Notes under the pieces: model-generated
Database searches by the model: none
Told to the model about the DNA's origin: nothing
The model's input: the letters and a program-made list of their open reading frames with translations, nothing else
Position numbers and translations under genes: made by a program
Shown here: piece by piece, positions 1 to 8,819 of the stretch
How positions within the stretch are numbered: position 1 is the first letter of the stretch
How the letters are laid out: every line of letters begins with the position of its first letter
DNA from: Ferrimicrobium sp.
GTDB lineage: Bacteria; Actinomycetota; Acidimicrobiia; Acidimicrobiales; Acidimicrobiaceae
DNA: 41,669 bases
Assembly (NCBI GenBank): GCA_022690815.1
Contig: JALCZJ010000024.1
Location: 1 to 41,669, forward strand
Direction: 5' to 3'

Positions 1-542
1 ACGGTACATGCGCATGTCGCAGGTTCCGACATTCAAACAGTCAACGCGGCCTCCAGGCGCCAAACATGTCCTGATCCAACGTGTGGGTATGTCCATAGGG
101 ACAACCGACACGGGGATGTGTTGCACTGTGTCAATCCTTCGTGGGATTGCAACTGGCAAGGCGATGTGGATCACGTAGCCTCCATGACATCACATCAAGG
201 ACCAAAGATCGCCAGATCGACCGGTTCACTCCCGATGCGCAAGTGAAGAAGATCCTTGACGAGAGGTTCCTACGCCGAATGGAAAGCCGCAGTATCCAAT
301 TGGATGCTATGGCTACCGCTCACGGCAGGACTCCAGGCATGCCACGACAACGCAAGTTGGAGGTGGTCAAGCATCGACTTGGGCTCGTTCTGTCCTGTGG
401 AGAGGGCAGAACACTCACAGGCGGCTGGAGAGCGACAACACAAGAGGTGCAGATAAATGTAGATGTCTTTTGGAGCGGAAATAGAGCACTCAACGCCAAA
501 GACAACGATGGAGCCCCACTTGCCTCCCCGACGTGTAGCTAG
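1..542 (+). pseudogene. tnpB: TnpB-family transposon protein, 3' part, frameshifted and cut by window edge
   Basis: Frame 1 from the first base reads as the C-terminal part of an IS605/IS607-type TnpB: VNAA, then a zinc finger with C-x4-C (CPDPTC, from base 67) and C-x6-C (CVNPSWDC), the conserved DNRHGD between them, and GDVDH after it. At about base 187 the reading moves to frame 3, where the expected continuation appears: DRQIDRFTPDAQVKKIL followed by RFLRRMESR. The shift fits loss of one A in what would be an ATG-AAC-ATC (Met-Asn-Ile) stretch. The frame then stays open to the stop at 540-542, giving about 85 further residues after RRMESR that I do not recognise. The 5' part lies outside the window. 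TnpB proteins are RNA-guided nucleases of IS200/IS605 and IS607 elements; this copy is not translatable as one protein. Confidence 0.85.
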
Positions 543-1201
543 GCTCATGAGTCCGTAAGTGCACCAACACCCACAGCAACTCGAGGATTAGCCCAACTGC
601 ACCAACACGTGCCCACCCCAACAACATCGACAACCAGATCACAACCAATGCCAGCGGGTCAGCTGCCAGGTTGCCTCGCAACGCAGTCGTCGACTACAAC
701 GTATTCGCACACGGTCCCTCGGTGGTGTGCTCGCAAGGTAGTCCTGGCTGTGCGCTCTCATCCAAGATCTGAGCAACCGTTCGCCACCAGGATCGATGGA
801 TACAATGAGAACGTGGGAAATACCGATGAACACGGCTCCAACCAACGATCCTCGATTGTTGCCACCCATGGAGTTAGCGCCACCACGGCTCGATCCCCGA
901 CGCAACCGCCAGGGCAGGGCAGCCGTCGTATCGACCACAAGCCAGGAGTCGGCAGCGTCGGTTACCAAAGGTCGACGTTGGGGCACATGTTGGTTCGACT
1001 CGCAGGGCCCAATAGTGGCGAGCCATAAAACCGACCCCCCCCCACTGGAATCGACCGAATACTGCCTGATCTGAGCAAGCTCTGGCTTATCCACCGCCAT
1101 CGACGCGTTATTTGCGCCGGCGCCGGTGGCTCCGAACCTAGCAAGGTTAATGTTGCCGTATTAGGTTATGGCGTTAGCGCCTCGGCCGATGATCGGCTGT
1201 G
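543..1201. other. Apparently non-coding stretch
   Basis: No reading frame here has a convincing start, ribosome site or recognisable protein. Frames on both strands are short and mutually overlapping. A run of nine C lies near 1035. The part just after 542 would contain the right end of the tnpB element, but I see no clear terminal structure. A short minus-strand frame (490-681) is hydrophobic but lacks other support. Confidence 0.5.
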
Positions 1202-1426
1202 TTATGAGGCGGTTTTCGCGGGTCGTCCGCTTTTTCGACGGCCACTGGTTCGTGCTGTGGTTGCAGCGAGTTCCACAACCTCGCCAACCTGTGCCTCGAA
1301 TCCATCACGGCGCCACCAGCGAGTCCCACAGGCAGCACAGCTAACAAGGACCAGCTCGTGGCCACCAACACCGAGCTCGATGATAACGAGCTCCTTTTCT
1401 CGACAAACGGGGCACAATGCGTCCAC
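1202..1426 (-). CDS. Small zinc-ribbon protein (hypothetical)
   Basis: A protein of 74 residues if started at the GTG at 1426, preceded by GGAGG with 9 bases between. A longer frame upstream to 1462 has no comparable ribosome site. The chain contains CPVC (Cys5, Cys8) and CAAC (Cys30, Cys33), spaced like a two-knuckle zinc ribbon, with the beta-rich segment ELVIIELGVGGHELVLVSC between, then a tryptophan-arginine pair and a basic tail. Small zinc ribbons of this kind bind nucleic acid or act as protein adaptors; no specific function can be given. It is the only credible gene between the tnpB remnant and mazG. Its leader contains a perfect 6-bp hairpin (1452-1467). Confidence 0.7.
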   Translation of the reverse strand: MDALCPVCREKELVIIELGVGGHELVLVSCAACGTRWWRRDGFEAQVGEVVELAATTARTSGRRKSGRPAKTAS

Positions 1427-1451
1427 CCTGTTCTCCCTCCACCCATGCTCC

Positions 1452-1467
1452 GAGGCTCGCAAGCCTC
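1452..1467 (-). promoter_or_regulatory. Leader hairpin of zinc-ribbon gene
   Basis: Perfect inverted repeat GAGGCT-CGCA-AGCCTC, 25 bases before the GTG start at 1426. With its flanks it closely resembles the hairpin at 13354-13368 in the rplY leader: the plus-strand texts are CGAGGCTCGCAAGCCTCAG and CGAGGCACCAAGCCTCAG. What binds it, if anything, is unknown. Confidence 0.4.
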
Positions 1468-1845
1468 AGTTCGTAAGTTTCGGATAAGATCGCAGAAAAC
1501 TTTAACACTTGATGAAACACCGTTGAGCAGGTAGGGAGTCGATCGTCAACCACATCGTGGATCCCACCGTGTTGCGCGCGTCGATGGTATTGCCGACAGG
1601 TGCGCTAGACTGCTGGTCCACTCTCAATCGGAGCTCACTGCGTTGAGTTCTGCGATACCCAGTTGAGCTCCTTGGTACCCAAAAGCCGCGTCGGTGTCTA
1701 AGCCAACCACACGATCTCACGAAGGACCGGCACCTGGCGCTTTCTGGGAAACGAATACCTCTCCTCGCCATGGACGACACTGGTTCGCCCATCTCATCGA
1801 TCATCGGATCGACCCGCCCACTCCGTAACGTGGGGCGCCCACCGG

Positions 1846-1851
1846 TAACCT
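1846..1851 (+). promoter_or_regulatory. Putative -10 element for leaderless mazG mRNA
   Basis: TAACCT sits at exactly -12 to -7 relative to the A of the mazG ATG at 1858, so the start codon would be the transcript's 5' end. No purine-rich ribosome site lies at normal distance: GGGGAG directly abuts the ATG. Four other starts in the window show the same or nearly the same geometry. Confidence 0.5.
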
Positions 1852-1857
1852 GGGGAG

Positions 1858-3180
1858 ATGGAATCCATAATCGTTCTCGTTGGAGCGGGCATCGCCGATG
1901 CCTCGCCATCGCTCGTAGCTAACGCCATCGCTGGCTGCACAACCGTCGTCTGTCGTACCCTGCGCCACCCCGGTCTCAGCGAAGCCCTCGCAGTCGCCAT
2001 GGACGCCAACGTCCCCCTACTCAACTGTGACGATCTCTACGACCAGGCCGAGAGCTTTGACGAACTGTACCCCCGCATCGTTGACCGTCTCAGGGATCTT
2101 GCCGCGATTCCCGACAACACACGTATCGCCTACGTCGTTCCAGGCTCCCCCGCCATCGCCGAGCAAAGCGTGCAGTTACTCCTCGCCCAAACCGACCTGA
2201 CCGTCGAGATTGGCGCGGGCCTAGGTCTGATCGACTACGCGTCACTCAAACTCCGCTACGACCCCGCTCGTGGCCTCAAGATCGTCGACGCCCTCGAGCT
2301 ACTCGATGAACTGCCCGCAGAGGGGGGCACGTTCTTGGTTCTGCAGTGCTACGACCCGATGATCGCTCACGACATCGTATCCGCCGTCAGGGATCGCGAT
2401 GGTCGAGTGCACATGCTCTACCATCTGGGGCTAACCGATGAACACATCAGCGAGGTCGACGAACAGAGCGATGTGCTCAACGATTGTGACCACCTCACTA
2501 GCCTCTGGATCAGCGACCTCAGTCCACAGTTTGCCCAGCTCACATCGCTGCTTGGGGTCGTACATCGCCTGCGCTCTGAATGCCCATGGGATGCCGAACA
2601 AACGCATCGATCACTCGCGCGCCACCTCTTAGAAGAGGCGCACGAAGTCATCGATGCTATCGATGAACTCGAGCTCGCCCCCGCACCCAATGACGCATTC
2701 ATCCAACACCTCGAGGAGGAGCTCGGCGATCTCCTGCTTCAGGTCCTGATGCACGCTGAGATCGGTCGCGACGTCGCCGACTTCGATCTGGAGTCGATCG
2801 CACAAGCGCTGCGTCTCAAGCTCATACGCCGACATCCTCACGTCTTCGCCGATGTAAACGTAGACTCTGCGGACGAGGTCGTCGCCAACTGGGAGATCAT
2901 CAAAGCCGATGAGCGCAAAGGGGCCCAGCCGTCGCGGGTCCCTGAGACACTCCCAGCGGCACTCCGACTCCAAAAGGCCTATCGCAAAGCCACTGGCCTC
3001 GGCCAAACACCAGCAACGCTTCAGGCGATCCTCGCCTCGATGAACTCAGAGAATCAGGCGAAGGCGAACTTCCTCACGGCATCCCTTGCCGCGCTCGCCG
3101 ACGGCGTCGACCTCGAGGAGGCGCTACGGCATCTGGCTCGGCTACTTGAAGGTGATCTCCCACTCAACGAGGCCCGCTAG
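1858..3180 (+). CDS. mazG: MazG-family nucleoside triphosphate pyrophosphohydrolase with N-terminal methylase-like domain
   Basis: 440 residues in two parts. Residues about 1-220 resemble the tetrapyrrole (corrin/porphyrin) methylase fold of YabN-type proteins: an early VGAGIADASPSL glycine loop, CRTLRHPG, and YVVPGSPAIAE. Residues about 230-440 are the MazG part: CPWDAEQTHRSL, the metal-binding EEAHEVIDAI helix near residue 259 and EEELGDLLLQVLMHAEI near 287, which supply the acidic magnesium ligands. MazG hydrolyses NTPs to NMP and pyrophosphate and is thought to clear non-canonical or excess nucleotides. The role of the N-terminal domain is unclear. The neighbour eno lies 151 bases downstream; mazG next to eno and mfd is a known actinobacterial arrangement. 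ATG start chosen for the conserved N-terminus and the -10 element spaced for a leaderless transcript. Confidence 0.93.
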   Translation: MESIIVLVGAGIADASPSLVANAIAGCTTVVCRTLRHPGLSEALAVAMDANVPLLNCDDLYDQAESFDELYPRIVDRLRDLAAIPDNTRIAYVVPGSPAIAEQSVQLLLAQTDLTVEIGAGLGLIDYASLKLRYDPARGLKIVDALELLDELPAEGGTFLVLQCYDPMIAHDIVSAVRDRDGRVHMLYHLGLTDEHISEVDEQSDVLNDCDHLTSLWISDLSPQFAQLTSLLGVVHRLRSECPWDAEQTHRSLARHLLEEAHEVIDAIDELELAPAPNDAFIQHLEEELGDLLLQVLMHAEIGRDVADFDLESIAQALRLKLIRRHPHVFADVNVDSADEVVANWEIIKADERKGAQPSRVPETLPAALRLQKAYRKATGLGQTPATLQAILASMNSENQAKANFLTASLAALADGVDLEEALRHLARLLEGDLPLNEAR

Positions 3181-3244
3181 AGCTGCCTCGATGACCGACC
3201 GATGCCACCTCGGTCTTGATCGAAGCAACCTATCGATCGAGTCA

Positions 3245-3275
3245 TTGATTCGCTCGCAGGTGAAGGTGCTATGGT
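3245..3275 (+). promoter_or_regulatory. Putative eno promoter
   Basis: TTGATT (3245-3250) and an extended -10, TGC-TATGGT (-10 hexamer 3270-3275), separated by 19 bases. The spacer is slightly long, but the extended -10 compensates. Transcription would start about 50 bases before the eno TTG. Confidence 0.4.
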
Positions 3276-3277
3276 AA

Positions 3278-4614
<1,337 letters not shown>

Positions 4615-4615
<1 letters not shown>

Positions 4616-4920
4616 TGAAGGGTCGGCGACGTATCATTGTGGTGGTGGCACTGGCCGTCGGGGCCGTGGTCTACGCAACGACGGTGTTGCCAACGGGCCA
4701 GCTTCTCGGGGTCCTCGCCACCAAACACCGTGACGCCGCCCAACTTCGGGCACTTGACGCGACAAACAAGAGTCTCCGTCAAGACATTACGCGCCTCAAC
4801 TCACCGCAGTGGATCGAGACGATCGCCCGTAACGACTTCGGCATGTATCCCGTCGGCTCAACCCCGTATCAGATTCTCCCGAGTTCGCCCCTCTATCACC
4901 CGCCAGCCACCCGACCCTGA
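4615..4920 (+). CDS. Septum formation initiator, FtsB/DivIC family
   Basis: About 101 residues from the GTG at 4615, which overlaps the eno stop (TAGTG); AGAGG lies three bases before it. A TTG at 4597 inside eno would add six residues and cannot be excluded. The chain has a basic N-terminus (KGRRR), one membrane helix (IIVVVALAVGAVVYATTVL), then a coiled coil (AAQLRALDATNKSLRQDITRL) and the family tail IETIARNDFGMYPVGS. FtsB/DivIC proteins are single-pass membrane components of the divisome that pair with FtsL/FtsQ. A gene of this family directly after eno is the standard actinobacterial order (as at Rv1023-Rv1024), which supports the call. Confidence 0.88.
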
Positions 4921-5100
4921 TGTCGCTCACGCGCTTCCAGCAGGTTGCATTCGCCTGTCGGCCCCACGCAATAACAATCCTGGGCGCACGATCAGGTCGC
5001 CAATGATCATCATCAATGATTCGCCATTATCCGTGAGATGAACCTCCGGTGATCGAGGGGATCTTTAGCACCGGGGACCAACACAACAGAAAGGGAAACC

Positions 5101-7359
5101 ATGAGCATTTTGGGCAGCCGCGTCGTTCGCAAAGAAGACCCAAGCCTCCTGCGTGGTGAGGGCCGCTACGTTGCAAACCTCGACCTCGACGATCCGCTTT
5201 TTGCGTGTTTTGTTACCTCCCCATTCGCGCACGCCAGGTTTACCAACGTGTCCATCGAGGATGCCCTCGCCGTGCCCGGTGTCGAGCACGTCCTTTGCGC
5301 CGCCGATCTTGGGGTGCAACCGATTCCCGGGGCAATACGGGACCGGCCCGAATGGTCACGGCCCATCTTGGCTGTGGACCGGGTCCGCTACGTTGGAGAG
5401 CCGTACGCACTCGTCCTCGCCACGAGCCCAGAGGCAGCTTTCGATGGTGCAGAGTTGGTCTTTGCCGACTTTGAACCGCTTACAGCGGTGATCGACCCCG
5501 AAGAGGCCGCCACGGACGCGGTCCTGCTCTTCCCGGACACCACCAACATTTTCTCCAAGAGCGAACCCGAACATGATCCACATCTGTTTGATGAAGCCGA
5601 TGTCGTGGTCTCGGACCGGCTCATCAACCAACGCCTGGCACCTTGCTCACTTGAGACACGCGCGATGGCGGCGGTGCCTACACCAGATGGCCGTCTCGTG
5701 GTCTATGCGTCGACACAGTCCGCACACGGCCTCAAGAGAACGCTGACGCGTTGCCTTGACATCGATGACACTGCGCTCGTCGTCCGCGCGCTCGACGTTG
5801 GCGGAGGCTTTGGTGCCAAAGTCACCGTGTATCCCGAAGACGTCGCCATCGCTGGGGCCGCCATCAAGCTCGGTCGCTCCATCAAATGGCAGGAGGACCG
5901 GAGTCGATCGATGCTCGGTCTCGTCCACGGCCGTGCCCAAATCCAGTACGTTGAGATTGGAGCCAAGCGAGATGGGACGCTTGTGGGGTATCGCCTTCAC
6001 ATTATCCAAGACAGCGGAGCATATCCAGCCTTCGGCGCGCTGCTTCCGACCCTCACCATGCTGATGGCACCCGGCACCTACGTGATACCCAAGATCGAGA
6101 CCTCCTACGTCTCCGTCGCCACGAACACCACCCCGATATCCGCGTACCGCGGAGCCGGACGACCCGAAGCGGCTGCCGCCATCGAACGCATGATGGATCG
6201 GCTGGCCCTGGAGCTCGAGATGGATCCGGTCGAAATCCGCCGTCGCAACCTGATCCCAAACGATGCCTTCCCCTTCACAACACCGACGGGTGCCAACTAC
6301 GACGTCGGCGACTATGTCCGCGCGCTCGACGCGGCCTGCGAGCAGGCTGGCTATGCGCAGCTCCGCGACGAACAGCGCCGGCGCCGAGTCGATCAGGCGC
6401 CGCTGCAGCTCGGGATCGGCCTCGCCGTCTACGTTGAAATCACCAACGGAGGGGGCTCCAGCGAATATGGACGCGTCGAGGTTCGCGATGACGGCTCCGT
6501 CGTCGCCTACTCGGGAACCTCGCCACACGGTCAAGGCCATGCAACGGCATGGTCAATGCTGGTCTCAAACGAGCTCGGCATCGACCTCGACCAAGTTCAG
6601 GTCATCACCGGCGACACCGACCTTGTACCTCGCGGTGTCGGCACCTTCGGATCGCGTTCCCTCCAGACTGGAGGAGTAGCGGTGCAAGGGGCAGCGCACG
6701 AACTCAGCATCCGAGCCAAGCGAGTAGCGGCCGCGATGCTCGAGGCGAACGAAGCCGACATCGCGCTTGGTCAAGCTGGGGCGTTTGTCCAGGGTAGTCC
6801 ATCAATCACAATCCACTGGGCCGAACTCGCCAAACGTGCTCGCGAGCTTGACGACCCACTCGACGTGACCCTCGACTTCGATCCAGCGGATGCCACCTTC
6901 CCCTTTGGAGCCCATCTTGCGGTGGTCGAGGTCGATGTCGAGACCGGTCAAACGCGGTTGGTGAGCCTCACCGCCGTCGACGATGCTGGAAAGATCTTGA
7001 GTCCTCTACTCGCTGAGGGCCAAGTGCATGGTGGCATCGCTCAAGGCATCGCTCAAGCGCTGCTCGAGGAGTTTCGCTACAGTGGCGATGGGACGCCCCT
7101 CACACCCAACTTCGCGGACTACTCGATGATTTCGGCCACGGAGTTGCCGTCATTTGCCCTGATACATCAGGAGACGCCCACCTTCATGAATCCCCTCGGA
7201 GCAAAGGGGATCGGAGAATCCGGCACGATCGGCGCAACTCCGGCCGTCTGGAACGCCGTCATCGACGCGCTCTCTCACCTCGGGGTTCACCACATCAACC
7301 TGCCCTTAAGCCCACAACGAATTGTCAGCGCAATCAGCTCGGCTCAAGATCGGCCTTGA
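5101..7359 (+). CDS. Xanthine dehydrogenase/CO dehydrogenase-type molybdenum hydroxylase, large subunit
   Basis: 752 residues, typical for the molybdopterin-cytosine-dinucleotide subunit of the xanthine oxidase family. Residues about 18-125 are the a/b hammerhead domain (LLRGEGRYVANL); the rest is the Mo-binding domain with GGGFGAK at 234-240, AYRGAGR at 348-354 and the glutamate of GIGESG at 706, the expected active-site base. AYRGAGR is the form II (CoxL-like) signature rather than the AYxCSFR of true CO dehydrogenase, so the substrate is uncertain: a heterocycle or aldehyde is as likely as CO. GAAAGGGAAACC precedes the ATG. No FAD (CoxM) or 2Fe-2S (CoxS) subunit gene and no maturation factor is adjacent, which is unusual. 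A hairpin at 7415-7463 may end the transcript. Confidence 0.85.
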   Translation: MSILGSRVVRKEDPSLLRGEGRYVANLDLDDPLFACFVTSPFAHARFTNVSIEDALAVPGVEHVLCAADLGVQPIPGAIRDRPEWSRPILAVDRVRYVGEPYALVLATSPEAAFDGAELVFADFEPLTAVIDPEEAATDAVLLFPDTTNIFSKSEPEHDPHLFDEADVVVSDRLINQRLAPCSLETRAMAAVPTPDGRLVVYASTQSAHGLKRTLTRCLDIDDTALVVRALDVGGGFGAKVTVYPEDVAIAGAAIKLGRSIKWQEDRSRSMLGLVHGRAQIQYVEIGAKRDGTLVGYRLHIIQDSGAYPAFGALLPTLTMLMAPGTYVIPKIETSYVSVATNTTPISAYRGAGRPEAAAAIERMMDRLALELEMDPVEIRRRNLIPNDAFPFTTPTGANYDVGDYVRALDAACEQAGYAQLRDEQRRRRVDQAPLQLGIGLAVYVEITNGGGSSEYGRVEVRDDGSVVAYSGTSPHGQGHATAWSMLVSNELGIDLDQVQVITGDTDLVPRGVGTFGSRSLQTGGVAVQGAAHELSIRAKRVAAAMLEANEADIALGQAGAFVQGSPSITIHWAELAKRARELDDPLDVTLDFDPADATFPFGAHLAVVEVDVETGQTRLVSLTAVDDAGKILSPLLAEGQVHGGIAQGIAQALLEEFRYSGDGTPLTPNFADYSMISATELPSFALIHQETPTFMNPLGAKGIGESGTIGATPAVWNAVIDALSHLGVHHINLPLSPQRIVSAISSAQDRP

Positions 7360-7752
7360 CTCGGCTCGTCCATCAGACCTAGGCCCGTATCAGGCGTACA
7401 GCCCGAAAGCGCGACCCGCCTCTCGGCTGTGCATCACGATGACAGCCGTAGGATTGAGGCGGGCTCGAATGCTCTCACGACGCCGAGCGGCCCCACAACC
7501 TACAGCATCGACGTAGGCGTGGATCTCGATCCAATGGATCGATGACGCTTCCCATCAGACACCCTACGCATCGATTACCCACTATGCCAGTAGCCAGTTA
7601 CGTCAACAGCTGGGGACATCGAAGGCTCTGTGACCACAGACGTCCCACAACCGATCGCCCTATCCATTGACAACGCAACGAGATCCGAAGACACGCCGTT
7701 TGGTCAGTGTCGAAGCGCACCAACCCCGCTGTGCACCGTATCTTTGTCTATG
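7360..7752. other. Intergenic region between convergent genes
   Basis: Lies between a plus-strand gene ending at 7359 and a minus-strand gene ending at 7753. Apart from the nested hairpin at 7415-7463 I see no gene or RNA. Short frames on the plus strand have no ribosome site or recognisable sequence. Confidence 0.5.
7415..7463 (+). terminator. Two-tier hairpin, possible terminator of the molybdenum hydroxylase gene
   Basis: Outer arms CCCGCCTC (7415-7422) and GAGGCGGG (7456-7463) enclose inner arms CGGCTGT (7424-7430) and ACAGCCG (7442-7448) around an 11-base loop. It starts 55 bases after the stop codon. There is no T-run, as is common for actinobacterial terminators. Confidence 0.45.
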
Positions 7753-8775
7753 TTAACCGATAAGCCCCGGCGTGAAATATTGCCGCAGCGCCTTGGAACT
7801 CGGGCCGTTATTCGGAGCGACCTGTAGAACCCCAGCCACGTCTTTGACACGCCCGTACTCGGGGTTGACCTTGAGTGGCTCTGTCTTAGAGTCACGAGCA
7901 AGAAAGCTATTTAAAAGTGCCGATCCGTGGGCCAACTCGTCATTGGCGGCACTTAGCTCCGCGTTACGGAACGGAATGAGTGTCCGAGACGTGACCTCGA
8001 TGATCGAGAAACCTTGCGAAATCTGCACCGGCAACGAAGGATAATTGACCGGCAGTGTCTTGATCGCGTTCGCGTATCCGGCGCCAAGTACCTGCTCATA
8101 CTGGGCGATCGTGCCACAACCGACCGCACCACCAGGTGACTGACTGCTCTTGTTTTCAGAGTACCGGTCCGCCGCGGCGGCGAACGAAAGGCCTCCCTTG
8201 ATCTTGGCCAACACCGCTTCGGCTTCCAGGGGCGAAGTCTCAAGGATCTCAGAAGAGCAGACATCGACAAAGTTGGCGCGATGGCTCGCATAATAGGCCT
8301 GAACACCCGAGGTCGTCAACGCCACATTGGCGAGGTGAGCCTCCATCGTAACGATCGCACGGGTATCGCTCACGAGTTGTGTTTGGTAGGCCTTCGAGAA
8401 GTCATTGAAGGTCGTCTGAGACCCTACTGATTGGATCGTCAACGCCTTCGCTAACTGGTCCTCAAGTGGAGTCGAGGTCAACCCCAATTGGTGCTCCTCT
8501 TGGAGGATGCGGTCAATAGTGATCCGTCGATTTAAAATATTGTCGACAAATAGCGTCGTGTAGCTCTTCTTGTCAGGCCCAAAAACCGGAGACTTGTTCT
8601 TCTTCAGCAAAGCATCGAAGGCCGAATTCGCAGAGACTTGGCGAAGTTCTGTTTGCAGCTGCGAGTTGGTGATGGTTTCGGGTCCCACCTTCGCTGCATA
8701 ACCGATGGTCGAACAGCTCGCCAACACCAGACCTAGCGACAGCGGTAGAAACTTCAACAACCTGTGCGACGACAT
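7753..8775 (-). CDS. Exported foldase lipoprotein, SurA/PrsA-like parvulin peptidyl-prolyl isomerase
   Basis: 340 residues from the ATG at 8775, preceded by AAGGAGGAGT, which decides this start over a GTG at 8799. Lipoprotein signal: basic SSHR, hydrophobic core and lipobox LASC with Cys21. After it comes a SurA-N-like helical part (ITNSQLQTELRQV; ILNRRITIDRILQEEHQLGL) and, around residues 190-290, a parvulin-type domain: CSSEILETSPLEAEAVLAKI, then SFAAAADRYSENKSS with GGAVGCG and FSIIEVTSRT. These proteins sit on the outer face of the membrane and assist folding or isomerise prolyl bonds of secreted proteins. The gene follows mfd by 44 bases and is probably cotranscribed. The parvulin domain looks somewhat divergent, so enzyme activity is less certain than the chaperone role. 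Confidence 0.82.
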   Translation of the reverse strand: MSSHRLLKFLPLSLGLVLASCSTIGYAAKVGPETITNSQLQTELRQVSANSAFDALLKKNKSPVFGPDKKSYTTLFVDNILNRRITIDRILQEEHQLGLTSTPLEDQLAKALTIQSVGSQTTFNDFSKAYQTQLVSDTRAIVTMEAHLANVALTTSGVQAYYASHRANFVDVCSSEILETSPLEAEAVLAKIKGGLSFAAAADRYSENKSSQSPGGAVGCGTIAQYEQVLGAGYANAIKTLPVNYPSLPVQISQGFSIIEVTSRTLIPFRNAELSAANDELAHGSALLNSFLARDSKTEPLKVNPEYGRVKDVAGVLQVAPNNGPSSKALRQYFTPGLIG

Positions 8776-8819
8776 ACTCCTCCTTGGCTTCACAGCCACC
8801 TCATCCTACTAGATCTACC

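Larger units (their letters stand above)
1427..1857. other. Intergenic region, divergent zinc-ribbon gene and mazG
   Basis: No gene seen. It holds the leader of the minus-strand zinc-ribbon gene with a GAGGCT-N4-AGCCTC hairpin at 1452-1467, and at its right end the putative leaderless mazG promoter. The middle (1500-1840) has only overlapping frames with no ribosome site. Confidence 0.5.

Noticed and set aside
490-681. Minus-strand ORF with a hydrophobic stretch
   Set aside because: No ribosome site, no recognisable family, overlaps the end of the tnpB frame; hydrophobicity alone is weak evidence.
639-1100. 153-codon minus-strand ORF
   Set aside because: Low-complexity, irregular composition with no family match and no ribosome site; competing frames of similar length on both strands.
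3086-3277. Other-frame ORFs overlapping mazG, eno, mfd and the remaining large genes
   Set aside because: They mirror the strongly biased codons of the real genes, lack ribosome sites and match no family.
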